In this document: positions 23,108 through 30,319 of the stretch, in pieces | Layout of the letters: every line of letters starts with the position of its first letter | Numbering within the stretch: position 1 is the stretch's first letter | From: Clostridiaceae bacterium | Lineage (GTDB): Bacteria > Bacillota > Clostridia > Oscillospirales > Butyricicoccaceae | NCBI GenBank assembly: GCA_009911355.1 | Contig: QXXE01000039.1 | Coordinates: 1 to 38,032 of the forward strand | Direction: 5' to 3' | Length of the DNA: 38,032 nucleotides | Notes under the pieces: model-generated | Databases searched by the model: none | What the model was told of the DNA's origin: nothing | The model's input: the letters and a program-made list of their open reading frames with translations, nothing else | Made by a program: the position numbers and the translations under genes

Positions 23108-23485
23108 ATGGACGAAAATAAGGAAAACGCGCTGGAAACCACCGAGGAGGCGCTGCCTGCGGAGCTGCCGAAGGAAAACGGGGAAGCATCCCCCGCTGCG
23201 GTTGAGGAAACTGCGGAAGCCGAAGGGTCTGAAGAAGCCGAAGAAGAGGACGGCCCTGCGCCGGATATGATTTTCGGGATGCGCCGCCGCACCTTTCATC
23301 TTGTGGTGGTCGGATACGCGATGGGCGTGATTGTGGTATCGCTGTTCGGGCTTGCGGGGCTGTACCCGGAGGACAGCGGCACGATGATCCCGGGCGTAAT
23401 CGGCGCGGCGCTGGGCTATGCGCTTGCCGCGTGGATGGACAAGCGCGACGACGCAAAAAACGCGGAAGAATCCCAGAAGGATTGA
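23108..23485 (+). CDS. Small membrane protein with acidic N-terminus
   Basis: A 125-residue protein of unknown function. The first 55 residues are rich in Glu, Ala and Pro (TAEAEGSEEAEEEDG) and probably disordered. Two membrane segments follow (about 65-85, VVVGYAMGVIVVSLFGLAGL, and 92-108, IPGVIGAALGYALAAW), with a charged tail. The start follows AAGGAAGGTGCAGG. It has its own promoter and terminator. The composition may make database matches unspecific. Confidence 0.75.
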   Translation: MDENKENALETTEEALPAELPKENGEASPAAVEETAEAEGSEEAEEEDGPAPDMIFGMRRRTFHLVVVGYAMGVIVVSLFGLAGLYPEDSGTMIPGVIGAALGYALAAWMDKRDDAKNAEESQKD

Positions 23486-23491
23486 GCAAAG

Positions 23492-23525
23492 ACCGTTCCC
23501 GGTGTTGCAGGGAGCGGTTTTTTTG
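23492..23525 (+). terminator. Terminator after the small membrane protein gene
   Basis: ACCGTTCCC (23492-23500) with GGGAGCGGT (23510-23518), one G-U pair, then seven T residues. Confidence 0.85.
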
Positions 23526-23595
23526 CGCCTTTGGGGCTTTTGGGATGCGAAAAAAATGCCCGGCTTGTGTTCACAAATTGTTTTCATGCGCCCGC

Positions 23596-23624
23596 TTGAC
23601 ACTATATGCTATACGATATATAAT
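23596..23624 (+). promoter_or_regulatory. Promoter and candidate PadR operator
   Basis: TTGACA (23596-23601), 17 bases, TATAAT (23619-23624). Inside lies TATAT (23603-23607), eight bases, ATATA (23616-23620), the half-site spacing typical of PadR operators (ATGT-N8-ACAT type). Confidence 0.75.
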
Positions 23625-23658
23625 ATTATACATCAAGCAGGGAAAAGGAGGCGGCGGC

Positions 23659-23970
23659 ATGGCATTCCCCATCAGCGCGGCGCTGCTCGACGCGATCGTG
23701 CTTGCGGTGGTTGCCCGGGAAAGCACCTACGGCTATAAAATCACGCAGGACGTGCGGCAGGTGATGGAGGTTTCGGATTCGACGCTCTATCCGGTGCTGC
23801 GGCGGCTGCTCAAGGACGGCAGCTTGTCGACCTACGACCAGGCAATCGCGGGGCGCATCCGGCGCTATTACCAGATTACGCCCGCGGGGCAGGAAAAGCT
23901 TGCGTCCTACCGCGCCGACTGGGTCGTTTACCGCAATTCCATTGAACAGGTCTTAGGGGGAGATACGTAA
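23659..23970 (+). CDS. PadR-family transcriptional regulator
   Basis: A 103-residue winged-helix protein. Typical PadR order: LLDAIVLAVVARESTYGYKITQDV, then MEVSDSTLYPVLRRLLKDGSL, then RIRRYYQITPAGQEKL. It represses small envelope or efflux operons and is short (subfamily 2). The start ATG at 23659 has AAAGGAGG upstream. DUF1700 starts one base after its stop, the standard padR-DUF1700 arrangement in Firmicutes. It probably represses its own operon through the dyad in the promoter. Confidence 0.95.
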   Translation: MAFPISAALLDAIVLAVVARESTYGYKITQDVRQVMEVSDSTLYPVLRRLLKDGSLSTYDQAIAGRIRRYYQITPAGQEKLASYRADWVVYRNSIEQVLGGDT

Positions 23971-23971
23971 C

Positions 23972-24715
23972 ATGACAGCATATGAATATCTGAACGCGCT
24001 GCGCGAGGCGCTCGGGGTGCTGCCCGACGAGGAGCGGGCGAACGCGATCCGCTATTATGAAGAATATTTCCTGGACGCAGGCCCGGAAAATGAAGGGCGC
24101 GTGATCCAGGAGTTGGGAGCGCCGGAGGAGGTCGCGCAGCAGATCCTGAACGATTACAAGGAGGTTGCGCGGGTTGCCCAGCCCTCCGGGGCGGGGCAGG
24201 ACGCGGAGGGCGCGCCGCATTTTGGGGAAGAGCCTCCGCGCGGGTTCCGGCAGGAGCCGTTTGCACCGCCGCGCAGGTCGCCGGCCATGCAGCTGCTGAC
24301 GGCGCTGGCGGTGCTGTTCTTCGGGGTGGTTATAGGCGTGCCGCTGCTGGCCGGCCTGGCAGCGACGGTGGTCGGGCTTGCGGTTGGGGCGCTGGCTCTG
24401 CTGGCGGGGCTCGTGGTCACAGCGCTCCTGCTCCTCATCATCCTGCCGCTGGCGCTGGTGGCCTGCGGCGTGGTGATGTGCGTGCTGGCGCTGTTCCTGT
24501 GGGCGTCGCCTGCGTCGGCGGTGCTGACGTTTGGCGCGGGGCTGTGCCTGCTGGCGCTCGGCGGGATGCTCACCGTCGGCTGTATCAGTGTGTGCGCCGC
24601 CTGCTTCCGTCCCCTGATGCGTGCGGGAGGCTGGTGCATTGAACAATGCGGACGGTTCTTCCGCTGGTGCGCGGGGCTGGCCCGCCGGTTCCTTGACTGC
24701 CTGAAAGGGGTGTAA
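23972..24715 (+). CDS. DUF1700/HAAS-domain membrane protein
   Basis: A 247-residue protein. Residues 1-65 form the HAAS helical domain (YEYLNALREALGVLPDEERANAI, YYEEYFLDAGPENEGRVIQELGAPEEVAQQIL). A Pro-rich linker follows, then four or so very hydrophobic segments (LLTALAVLFFGVVIGVPLLAG; VGLAVGALALLAGLVVTALLL; ACGVVMCVLALFLWA; LCLLALGGMLTVGCISV). The HAAS domain is thought to couple PadR regulators to envelope stress systems. It directly follows padR and is co-translated; the next gene starts four bases after its stop. Confidence 0.93.
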   Translation: MTAYEYLNALREALGVLPDEERANAIRYYEEYFLDAGPENEGRVIQELGAPEEVAQQILNDYKEVARVAQPSGAGQDAEGAPHFGEEPPRGFRQEPFAPPRRSPAMQLLTALAVLFFGVVIGVPLLAGLAATVVGLAVGALALLAGLVVTALLLLIILPLALVACGVVMCVLALFLWASPASAVLTFGAGLCLLALGGMLTVGCISVCAACFRPLMRAGGWCIEQCGRFFRWCAGLARRFLDCLKGV

Positions 24716-24718
24716 GAA

Positions 24719-24904
24719 ATGAAATTCTTGTTCCGTCTTGGGACGTCGATGATTACGCTTGGCATTCTGTGCTGCCTGGGCGGTGTGATCCCTATTGCGC
24801 TGTTGCTGCTGTCGCTGGTCTTCCTGCCGCTGGCAATTGCATTTGGAGGGGTGTTGCTGGTTCTGTTCCTGTTTGCTTGCGCGGTTTGCTGCGTCTTCCT
24901 TTAA
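24719..24904 (+). CDS. Tiny hydrophobic membrane protein
   Basis: A 61-residue protein that is almost entirely membrane segments: FLFRLGTSMITLGILCCLGGV and PIALLLLSLVFLPLAIAFGG, ending ACAVCCVFL. AAAGGGG lies nine bases before the ATG, and it starts four bases after the DUF1700 stop, so translation is credible despite its size. Function unknown; its place in the PadR operon suggests an envelope role. Confidence 0.7.
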   Translation: MKFLFRLGTSMITLGILCCLGGVIPIALLLLSLVFLPLAIAFGGVLLVLFLFACAVCCVFL

Positions 24905-24995
24905 GCCGCAAATCGAAACAGATGTATATGCATTTTGCATATGCTTGCCAATTTGGTTTGATGCAGAAGGGATAAAATAATAACCCTTTGTTTTT

Positions 24996-25073
24996 CCGTC
25001 CCGCCCGCAGGCGTGATAAAGTTTTTACTCAATTTTTTTACAAAAAAATTGCGGGTGCAGGGCAGCGCCCTGC
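24996..25073. repeat. GC-rich repeat modules with an A/T hairpin between them
   Basis: Block CCGTCCCGCCCGCAGGCG (24996-25013) and the palindrome GCAGGGC-AGC-GCCCTGC (25057-25073) are copies of modules at 18.3 kb. Between them CAATTTTTTT and AAAAAAATTG (around 25029-25051) form a perfect 10-bp hairpin that could act as a terminator. Confidence 0.8.
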
Positions 25074-25127
25074 CGCTCGCCGCGTAGGCGAAATACAGGT
25101 TTCGCATGGAAAGGAGTTCTGAAAGCA

Positions 25128-26030
25128 ATGAAAAATTTTGTGCGCGTTTGTACAGCCGTGCTCGCCGTTGGCGTGCTGCTCTGCATCGGCGGAGCAGCCG
25201 CAGGCGGCAAGCTGTATTCCTCGGTCGTGGACGGCCAGATCCGCCCGTTCGGATGGTGGTTCCCGCGTATGCGCGGCGAATCGCAAGAAGACTATGACCA
25301 GCGCACCGGCGCAGGCCGCGACGGCGGCTCGGTATGGGAGCCCGCAGCTCCATCAGTATACGGGGAGCCCGACCTGCCTGACCTGGCCGATATCCCGTCC
25401 AGCCTGCCGGGTATTACCGAGCTGCGAAAGCTGGATTTCCAGCTGGACGCAGGGGAGTACCACATCGTTACGGGCGATGCTTACGGCTACTCATGCAACG
25501 ACGCTGACTGGCTCACCAGTAAGGTTGAAAACGGCGTGTGGAAGCTGTCCGTAGCTAAGAAATGGTTCAAGTTCGACTGGGACGATACGCGCATCTGTAC
25601 AATCACCATCCCGGAAGGATGCACGGTCGAAAAGGTTGAATTCGCCCTCGGCGCAGCAGATGTGGAGGTTGCCGCCCCGATCACCGCGCAAAAGCTGGTG
25701 GTCGAAGTAGGCGCAGCGGACGTTACGTTCAGCGCGCCGGTCGCGGCGGAAAAGGCTGATCTGGAGGTCGGCGCGGGTAACTTGTCCTTCTCGATGCTCG
25801 ATGTATCAGATAAGATTGACGCGGAAATTGGCGCAGGCGGCCTGGATATGATGCTTGCGGGCAGCTGGGAGGATTACTCCATCGACGGCGAAGTCGCGAT
25901 GGGCAGTATCTCGGTCAACGGCAGGGACCTCGTCGCAGGGCTCGCCGGCGAACGCAGCCAGGGCAGCGGAAGGCGCAAGATCGTGCTGGAAGCCGGTATG
26001 GGCGGCGCAGAGATCTATACCGAACGGTGA
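25128..26030 (+). CDS. DUF4097-family beta-strand repeat protein, membrane-anchored
   Basis: A 300-residue protein. Residues 5-27 are a signal or anchor segment (VCTAVLAVGVLLCIGGAAAGG). From about residue 105 a repetitive beta-helix-like domain begins: LDFQLDAGEYHIVTGD, VEKVEFALGAADVEVAAP, LVVEVGAADVTFSAP, LEVGAGNLSFSMLD, IDAEIGAGGLDMMLA, KIVLEAGMGGAEIYT. The recurring GA-x-x-V motif is that of DUF4097 (adhesin-like) proteins, regularly found with padR and DUF1700. It probably sits on the outer side of the membrane and takes part in envelope sensing; no enzyme activity is apparent. AAGGAG precedes the ATG. A repeat block separates it from the upstream genes. Confidence 0.9.
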   Translation: MKNFVRVCTAVLAVGVLLCIGGAAAGGKLYSSVVDGQIRPFGWWFPRMRGESQEDYDQRTGAGRDGGSVWEPAAPSVYGEPDLPDLADIPSSLPGITELRKLDFQLDAGEYHIVTGDAYGYSCNDADWLTSKVENGVWKLSVAKKWFKFDWDDTRICTITIPEGCTVEKVEFALGAADVEVAAPITAQKLVVEVGAADVTFSAPVAAEKADLEVGAGNLSFSMLDVSDKIDAEIGAGGLDMMLAGSWEDYSIDGEVAMGSISVNGRDLVAGLAGERSQGSGRRKIVLEAGMGGAEIYTER

Positions 26031-26120
26031 CAGCGGGCATCCACGCTTCAAAATCACAAAACGCGGTATTTCCATGGAAATCCCCGGCCATAGAAACCTA
26101 TCCCGATAGCCACGCGCACC

Positions 26121-26149
26121 TTGCGGCGCGGCAGGGGCTATGCTATAAT
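26121..26149 (+). promoter_or_regulatory. Promoter of the pspC-like gene
   Basis: TTGCGG (26121-26126), 17 bases, TATAAT (26144-26149) with an extended TGC before the -10. Confidence 0.8.
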
Positions 26150-26171
26150 GAACGAAAAGGAGGATATTGTT

Positions 26172-26369
26172 ATGCAGGAAAAACGTTTGTACCGCAGCGA
26201 AACGAACCGTATGATCTGCGGCGTGTGCGGGGGCATCGCCGAATATTTCGGCGTGGACCCGACCCTGATCCGGCTTGCTTTCGTACTGTTTCTGTTCGGT
26301 GCGGCCTCAGGGCTGTTCGCATACGTGGTTGCAGCCGTAATTATCCCGAACCAAAGCCAAGTCATGTAA
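26172..26369 (+). CDS. PspC-domain small membrane protein
   Basis: A 65-residue protein consisting of one PspC domain: KRLYRSETNRMICGVCGGIAEYF, GVDPTLIRLAFVLFLF, then a second hydrophobic part ending VVAAVIIPNQ. PspC domains accompany phage-shock-type membrane stress responses and bind or sense membrane damage. The start ATG at 26172 has AAGGAGG nine bases before it. It lies downstream of the PadR/DUF1700/DUF4097 genes, a frequent neighbourhood, but has its own promoter and terminator. Confidence 0.93.
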   Translation: MQEKRLYRSETNRMICGVCGGIAEYFGVDPTLIRLAFVLFLFGAASGLFAYVVAAVIIPNQSQVM

Positions 26370-26374
26370 CCCCA

Positions 26375-26407
26375 AAGCCGGATGCATCCAGCACCCGGCT
26401 TTTTACG
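26375..26407 (+). terminator. Terminator after the pspC-like gene
   Basis: AAAGCCGG (26375-26382) pairs with CCGGCTTT (26396-26403), followed by TT. Confidence 0.82.
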
Positions 26408-26448
26408 GGGAGATGCCCCGGGGGGAAGAGTTTCCGCCCGCAGGCAAT

Positions 26449-26473
26449 AAAAAGGAGCCCTTCAGGGCTCCTT
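26449..26473 (-). terminator. Terminator of the HAD phosphatase gene
   Basis: AAGGAGCCC (26452-26460) with GGGCTCCTT (26465-26473), four-base loop; on the minus strand a T run follows. Confidence 0.8.
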
Positions 26474-26589
26474 CGCTGAGCAATAGGCAAGCGGTCTGGC
26501 GAGTGCATGGAATGGCGGAATGGCGGCGGTTCGTCCCTCTTGCGCCGTGATCGATCGCGCAGGCGGGCGGAACCCGGCCGCGCGGCAGA

Positions 26590-27234
26590 TCACAGCGGCG
26601 GGAAAGCAGCGGTGCGCCAGTCCTCAATAAACGCGCCGCAGAACGCGCGAAGCGATTGTGCGTTGCCCTCGCCCGAGGCCGGGTCGTAAACGCCTGCCAC
26701 CGGAAAGCCCGCGCGGGCGGCGGTTTCCGCCGGGTAAAGCACGTCCTCGAATACAACGCACTCGGACGGGCGCGCGCCCAGGCGCTCCGCCGCCAGCAGA
26801 TAAATGTCCGGCGAGGTTTTCGTTTTGCCGATGTCCTCGCAGCTGACAAGGAATTCAAAATAGCCCAGCAGCCCTAGCCGTGTCAGGCACTGGTTGGCAA
26901 GCGCGCTGTCCGTGGCCGTCGCAACGCACATGCGCACCCCCGCCGACCGGCAGCGCGACAGGTATTCCTTGACCCCTTCCCGCGCCGGGATCAGTTCGCG
27001 GTATTGGCGCTCGATCTGCGCGGTCAGCTCGCCCGCGATCTGCGCCGCCGTGCCGGGCACGCCCAGCGCACGGGCATATTCCCCGCACTCAAGCATCGTC
27101 ATTGCCTTGATCTGCTCGTGCAGGTCTTCCGGCGGCGTAATGCCTTTCGCGCGCAGGTAATCTTCCCCGAGCCGGTGCCACGCGGGCATCGAGTCAATCA
27201 ACGTGCCATCCATATCAAAAATTGCGTATTCCAT
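26590..27234 (-). CDS. HAD-superfamily phosphatase (beta-phosphoglucomutase-like)
   Basis: A 214-residue hydrolase that probably removes phosphate from a small sugar phosphate. Motif I is FDMDGTLIDS (nucleophile Asp8), motif II VATATD (about 108), motif III Lys in GKTKTSPDIY (about 145) and motif IV VVFEDV (about 168; one acidic pair Glu-Asp). The helical cap lies between motifs I and II, as in subfamily I enzymes such as beta-phosphoglucomutase and gph. GGAGGAG precedes the ATG. It is a single gene divergent from the efflux operon. The substrate cannot be assigned. Confidence 0.93.
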   Translation of the reverse strand: MEYAIFDMDGTLIDSMPAWHRLGEDYLRAKGITPPEDLHEQIKAMTMLECGEYARALGVPGTAAQIAGELTAQIERQYRELIPAREGVKEYLSRCRSAGVRMCVATATDSALANQCLTRLGLLGYFEFLVSCEDIGKTKTSPDIYLLAAERLGARPSECVVFEDVLYPAETAARAGFPVAGVYDPASGEGNAQSLRAFCGAFIEDWRTAAFPPL

Positions 27235-27291
27235 CTATGCTCCTCCGTTCGCACTTGGGTGCTGCGTCCGCGGGCGCCGCAGTTTCTTCCC

Positions 27292-27320
27292 AGTATAGCA
27301 TTTGCGGGAACCGCCGTCAA
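27292..27320 (-). promoter_or_regulatory. Promoter of the HAD gene
   Basis: On the minus strand TTGACG (27315-27320), 17 bases, TATACT (27292-27297) with an extended TGC. Confidence 0.78.
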
Positions 27321-27472
27321 GACGGCGCCCCCCCGCCCGGCCGCATCCAGAATGCGGCTGTTTTTCGGGTGGACGCAGCCCCGGCCACCGCCATCGCGCG
27401 GGGCAAGACGCAATGATACCATATCAGGAAATAGGAAATTTGAATTTCTTTCCGGCAATCTGCAAAATAAGC

Positions 27473-27501
27473 TTGACAGGCTGCCCGGGATACGCTATTA
27501 T
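27473..27501 (+). promoter_or_regulatory. Upstream promoter of the efflux operon leader
   Basis: TTGACA (27473-27478), 17 bases, TATTAT (27496-27501), 220 bases before tolC. Just downstream ATGACA...TGTCAT and TTCCAT-GCGT-ATGGAA (27533-27548) can fold. Whether it drives tolC or a small RNA is unclear. Confidence 0.65.
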
Positions 27502-27610
27502 TTAGATGACAATCGAAATGAAAATCCTGTCATTCCATGCGTATGGAAAAACCTCCCTTTCTGGAAATGTAAATATTTTTTGAAGGCGGGAAAATGTTAC
27601 GAAAAAGGGA

Positions 27611-27671
27611 TTGACAGGCTGACAAAGCCGATTTATAATGGATTCGCTGACCCGACCGACCGGTCGGTCGG
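27611..27671 (+). promoter_or_regulatory. Consensus promoter with TetR-type operator for the efflux operon
   Basis: TTGACA (27611-27616), 17 bases, TATAAT (27634-27639): a perfect consensus. The palindrome CCGACCGACCGGTCGGTCGG (27652-27671) lies just after the expected transcription start. GACCGACCGGTCGGTC-type palindromes are operators of many TetR-family efflux repressors, and a TetR gene ends this gene cluster at 33.6 kb. Confidence 0.9.
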
Positions 27672-27720
27672 AATCTGTCAAAACCCAATCACGCACGCAC
27701 AGAAAGCGAGGGAACCACTT

Positions 27721-29004
27721 ATGAAACGAATCATCCCTGCCGTGGCGCTTGCCTGCCTGCTGACCATCCCGGCAGCTGCGGCAGAGGGCGCGGGAGGCGC
27801 ACAGGGCACGGGTGCGCCGTCCTTCGGCCCCGGCCAGCCCATCCCGGAGGCCCCGGCGAATCCCACACAGGGGGGGATCTATACCGGCTATCCGTACTAT
27901 ACCGCGCCCGCGGCGGAGCTGTCGAGCGGCAAGCTGCTCGCGATCAGCGACGTTGAGAAAATGGTGCGTAACAGCAACTTGCAGGTGCGTGCGCTGGAAG
28001 AGACGATCGAAGCGCTTGAGGACCAGGACCCCGAGGAGATGGTAGCCATGCTGCGCACCAACTATCAGGGGCTGATGGCGAGCATCGCGCAGCTGAAGCA
28101 GGCGGCGGGCGCGTTGCCCGAGGGCGACCCCATGCGCGGGCTGATGGAATCGAACATTATGATCCTGACCTCGCAGGCGACGACGCTGCAAACCCAGATC
28201 AGCTCGGTGCAGGACAATTATGAAGAGCAGCTCGATTCGCTTGAGGATACGCTGACCGAAACCAAATCCCAGCTGGCGTTTGCCGCCGAGTCGACCTTCC
28301 TTGCGATCAAGTCGATGGAAAGCAGCTATGAGGACCTCGTGCGGCAGCGCGTGACGTTGGGCGTGACCGTGACCGAGCTGCAAAAACGCTATGAGCTTGG
28401 GCAGATTTCCGCCTTGCAGCTGCAGGAGTCCAAAAACGGCCTGACCCAGCTGGAAAGCGGCCTTTCGACGCTCATCATGAACATCGAGAACACCAAAGGC
28501 GACTTGAACCTGCTGCTGGGGCGCGGCCCGGATGTGAAATATTCCCTCGCCGCGCTGCCGGTCATCACCGATAGCCAGGTCAACGCGATCGATTATAACC
28601 GCGATGTGAAAACCGTCCTGCGCAAGAGCACCGAGGTGCGCGAGGCCGACGACGCGCGCGACGACGCCGAGGACCAGGACAACGAGTACGCCGAACGGGC
28701 GGCAAAGCTGCGCTACGAAAGCACGGTTGACACGGTCAGCCAGAATTTCCAGAAGCTGTGCCGCGCAGTCACCGACAAGCGCCAGCTGGTGGCGGCGGCG
28801 GAAAGCGACTACGCGCTCGCGCAGAAGAATTTCCAGGTGCAGGAGACCAAGTTCCGCAACGGGCAGATCTCGCAGAACACCTACAACGCGGAGAAGGCGA
28901 CGCTGGAAACCGCCGCTAACGCGGTCACCACTGCACAGAACAACCTGTACACCGCCTATATGAAATACGAATGGGCGATGGAGGGCATTGTTGCCACCAA
29001 TTAA
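27721..29004 (+). CDS. TolC-family (outer-membrane-efflux-like) protein
   Basis: A 427-residue exported protein with signal peptide MKRIIPAVALACLLTIPAAAA. The rest is mostly long alpha-helical coiled coil in two similar halves: first NLQVRALEETIEALEDQ and TEFLAIKSMESSYEDL-like, YELGQISALQLQESKNGLTQLE, NLLLGRGPDV; second TVSQNFQKLCRAVTDKRQL, FQVQETKFRNGQISQNTYNAEKATLE. The RYELGQIS/KFRNGQIS pattern is that of TolC-type proteins. It is first in an operon with an adaptor and an RND pump. Monoderm Firmicutes do carry such proteins although they lack an outer membrane; how they act there is not settled. No ribosome site near ATG 27721 is strong (GCGAGGG). Confidence 0.88.
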   Translation: MKRIIPAVALACLLTIPAAAAEGAGGAQGTGAPSFGPGQPIPEAPANPTQGGIYTGYPYYTAPAAELSSGKLLAISDVEKMVRNSNLQVRALEETIEALEDQDPEEMVAMLRTNYQGLMASIAQLKQAAGALPEGDPMRGLMESNIMILTSQATTLQTQISSVQDNYEEQLDSLEDTLTETKSQLAFAAESTFLAIKSMESSYEDLVRQRVTLGVTVTELQKRYELGQISALQLQESKNGLTQLESGLSTLIMNIENTKGDLNLLLGRGPDVKYSLAALPVITDSQVNAIDYNRDVKTVLRKSTEVREADDARDDAEDQDNEYAERAAKLRYESTVDTVSQNFQKLCRAVTDKRQLVAAAESDYALAQKNFQVQETKFRNGQISQNTYNAEKATLETAANAVTTAQNNLYTAYMKYEWAMEGIVATN

Positions 29005-29016
29005 AACGTTTGCAGG

Positions 29017-29036
29017 GGAGGGCGGGCCCGCCCTCC
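29017..29036. repeat. Perfect 20-bp GC palindrome between tolC and adaptor
   Basis: GGAGGGCGGGCCCGCCCTCC, followed by further GC-rich dyads up to 29085. It may be another intergenic palindrome module or a hairpin that stabilises the tolC transcript. Confidence 0.75.
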
Positions 29037-29103
29037 TTCACATAACAGGCGGGGCCCGCCGGGCAGGCGGCCCCCCCGCATTCACAACAAGTGAGGTACA
29101 TCC

Positions 29104-30315
29104 ATGAAACATCGCATTCTCTCGCTCGCCCTTGCGGGCGCGCTGCTTGCCATGCTTACCGCATGCGGCGGCGGGGACGGCGCCGAGGAGGACGGGGCTA
29201 CGTCTGCGTCAGCCGCCCCCATTGGCGTTGCCGTTGAGGTCAGCACGGCCGAACGCGGCATGATGGCGACCGAAAACACCCTTTCCGGGCAGGTCATCGC
29301 GGACAAAAGCGTTGCGGTCGTCCCGCTGGCGCAGGGCACCGTCAGCGGCCTTTCGGTCGAGGTTGGCGACACCGTCGAGGAGGGGCAGCTGCTCTTCACC
29401 ATTGATACGTCGACGGTCACTGCAGGCTACGGCGCGCTGTCCACCAGCTACGCCGCGACCCAGGAAATGACCGACCAGGCCATTAAAAACGCCGAGATCG
29501 GCATCGAAAACGCCCAGCTGGCGCTGGACAACGCACAGACCAACCTGTACAACACCCAGCAGCTGTTCCTGATCGGCGCTGCCAGCCAGATGGAGCTGGA
29601 CGCCGCCATGGACGCGGTCACACAGGCGACCTACGGCGTAGAGCAGGCGCAGAACGGGCTTGCGCAGGCACAGGCCAGCCAGAAAAGCTCGCTTGCGCAG
29701 ATCCAGTCGTCCATGTCCTCGATGGGCGCGCAGGCGCAGAACGGCAAGGTAAAAGCGCCCTGCGGCGGGCTGGTCACTTCGGTCAGCGTCGTCAACGGCG
29801 GCGTGGGCGGCGGCGGCGCGGCGATGATGATCGCCGAGGGCGGGCGCACCCGGGTCTCGGTTTCGGTCAGCGAAAGCATTTACGGGCAGCTGCGGGTCGG
29901 GGACACGGCAAGCGTGCTGGTGCCGTCCATCTCGCCCGAGCCGTATACCGCGCAGATCGCGTCGATCGATATCGCGGCCAACCCGCAGACCTCCCTGTAT
30001 GAGGTCAAGCTGTACACCCCGGAAGGGCAGGATTACCCCATCGGCTCCTTTGCCGACGTGACCTTCTATTCCGACCGGCGCGACGATGTGGTCAATATCC
30101 CGACCGAAGCCATCCTGACCTCGGGCAGCGAAAAATTTGTGTATACCGTCGATGCGTCCGGCGGGACCGCTACACGCGTGACGGTTTCGACCGGGCTGGT
30201 CGGCGAGCGCACCACCGAGATTACCTCGGGCCTGACGGGCGGCGAGCGGATTGTCGTCAAGGGGCAGAGCTATCTGGAAGACGGCGCGGCGGTGCGCGTC
30301 GTTTCGGAGGGGTGA
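29104..30315 (+). CDS. RND efflux periplasmic-adaptor-like lipoprotein
   Basis: A 403-residue HlyD/AcrA-type adaptor. The N-terminus is a lipoprotein signal with lipobox LTAC (Cys21), so it is anchored to the outer face of the membrane. Next come the barrel and lipoyl half (NTLSGQVIADKSVAVVPLAQG, VGDTVEEGQLLFTIDTS), a helical hairpin (IENAQLALDNAQTNLYNTQQL, MELDAAMDAVTQ), the second lipoyl half (GKVKAPCGGLVTSVSVVNGG) and the barrel and membrane-proximal parts (VLVPSISPEPYTAQIASIDI; IPTEAILTSGSEKFVYTVD). It joins the RND pump to partner proteins. GTGAGGT precedes the ATG weakly. It lies between the TolC-like and pump genes. Confidence 0.94.
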   Translation: MKHRILSLALAGALLAMLTACGGGDGAEEDGATSASAAPIGVAVEVSTAERGMMATENTLSGQVIADKSVAVVPLAQGTVSGLSVEVGDTVEEGQLLFTIDTSTVTAGYGALSTSYAATQEMTDQAIKNAEIGIENAQLALDNAQTNLYNTQQLFLIGAASQMELDAAMDAVTQATYGVEQAQNGLAQAQASQKSSLAQIQSSMSSMGAQAQNGKVKAPCGGLVTSVSVVNGGVGGGGAAMMIAEGGRTRVSVSVSESIYGQLRVGDTASVLVPSISPEPYTAQIASIDIAANPQTSLYEVKLYTPEGQDYPIGSFADVTFYSDRRDDVVNIPTEAILTSGSEKFVYTVDASGGTATRVTVSTGLVGERTTEITSGLTGGERIVVKGQSYLEDGAAVRVVSEG

Positions 30316-30319
30316 GCCG

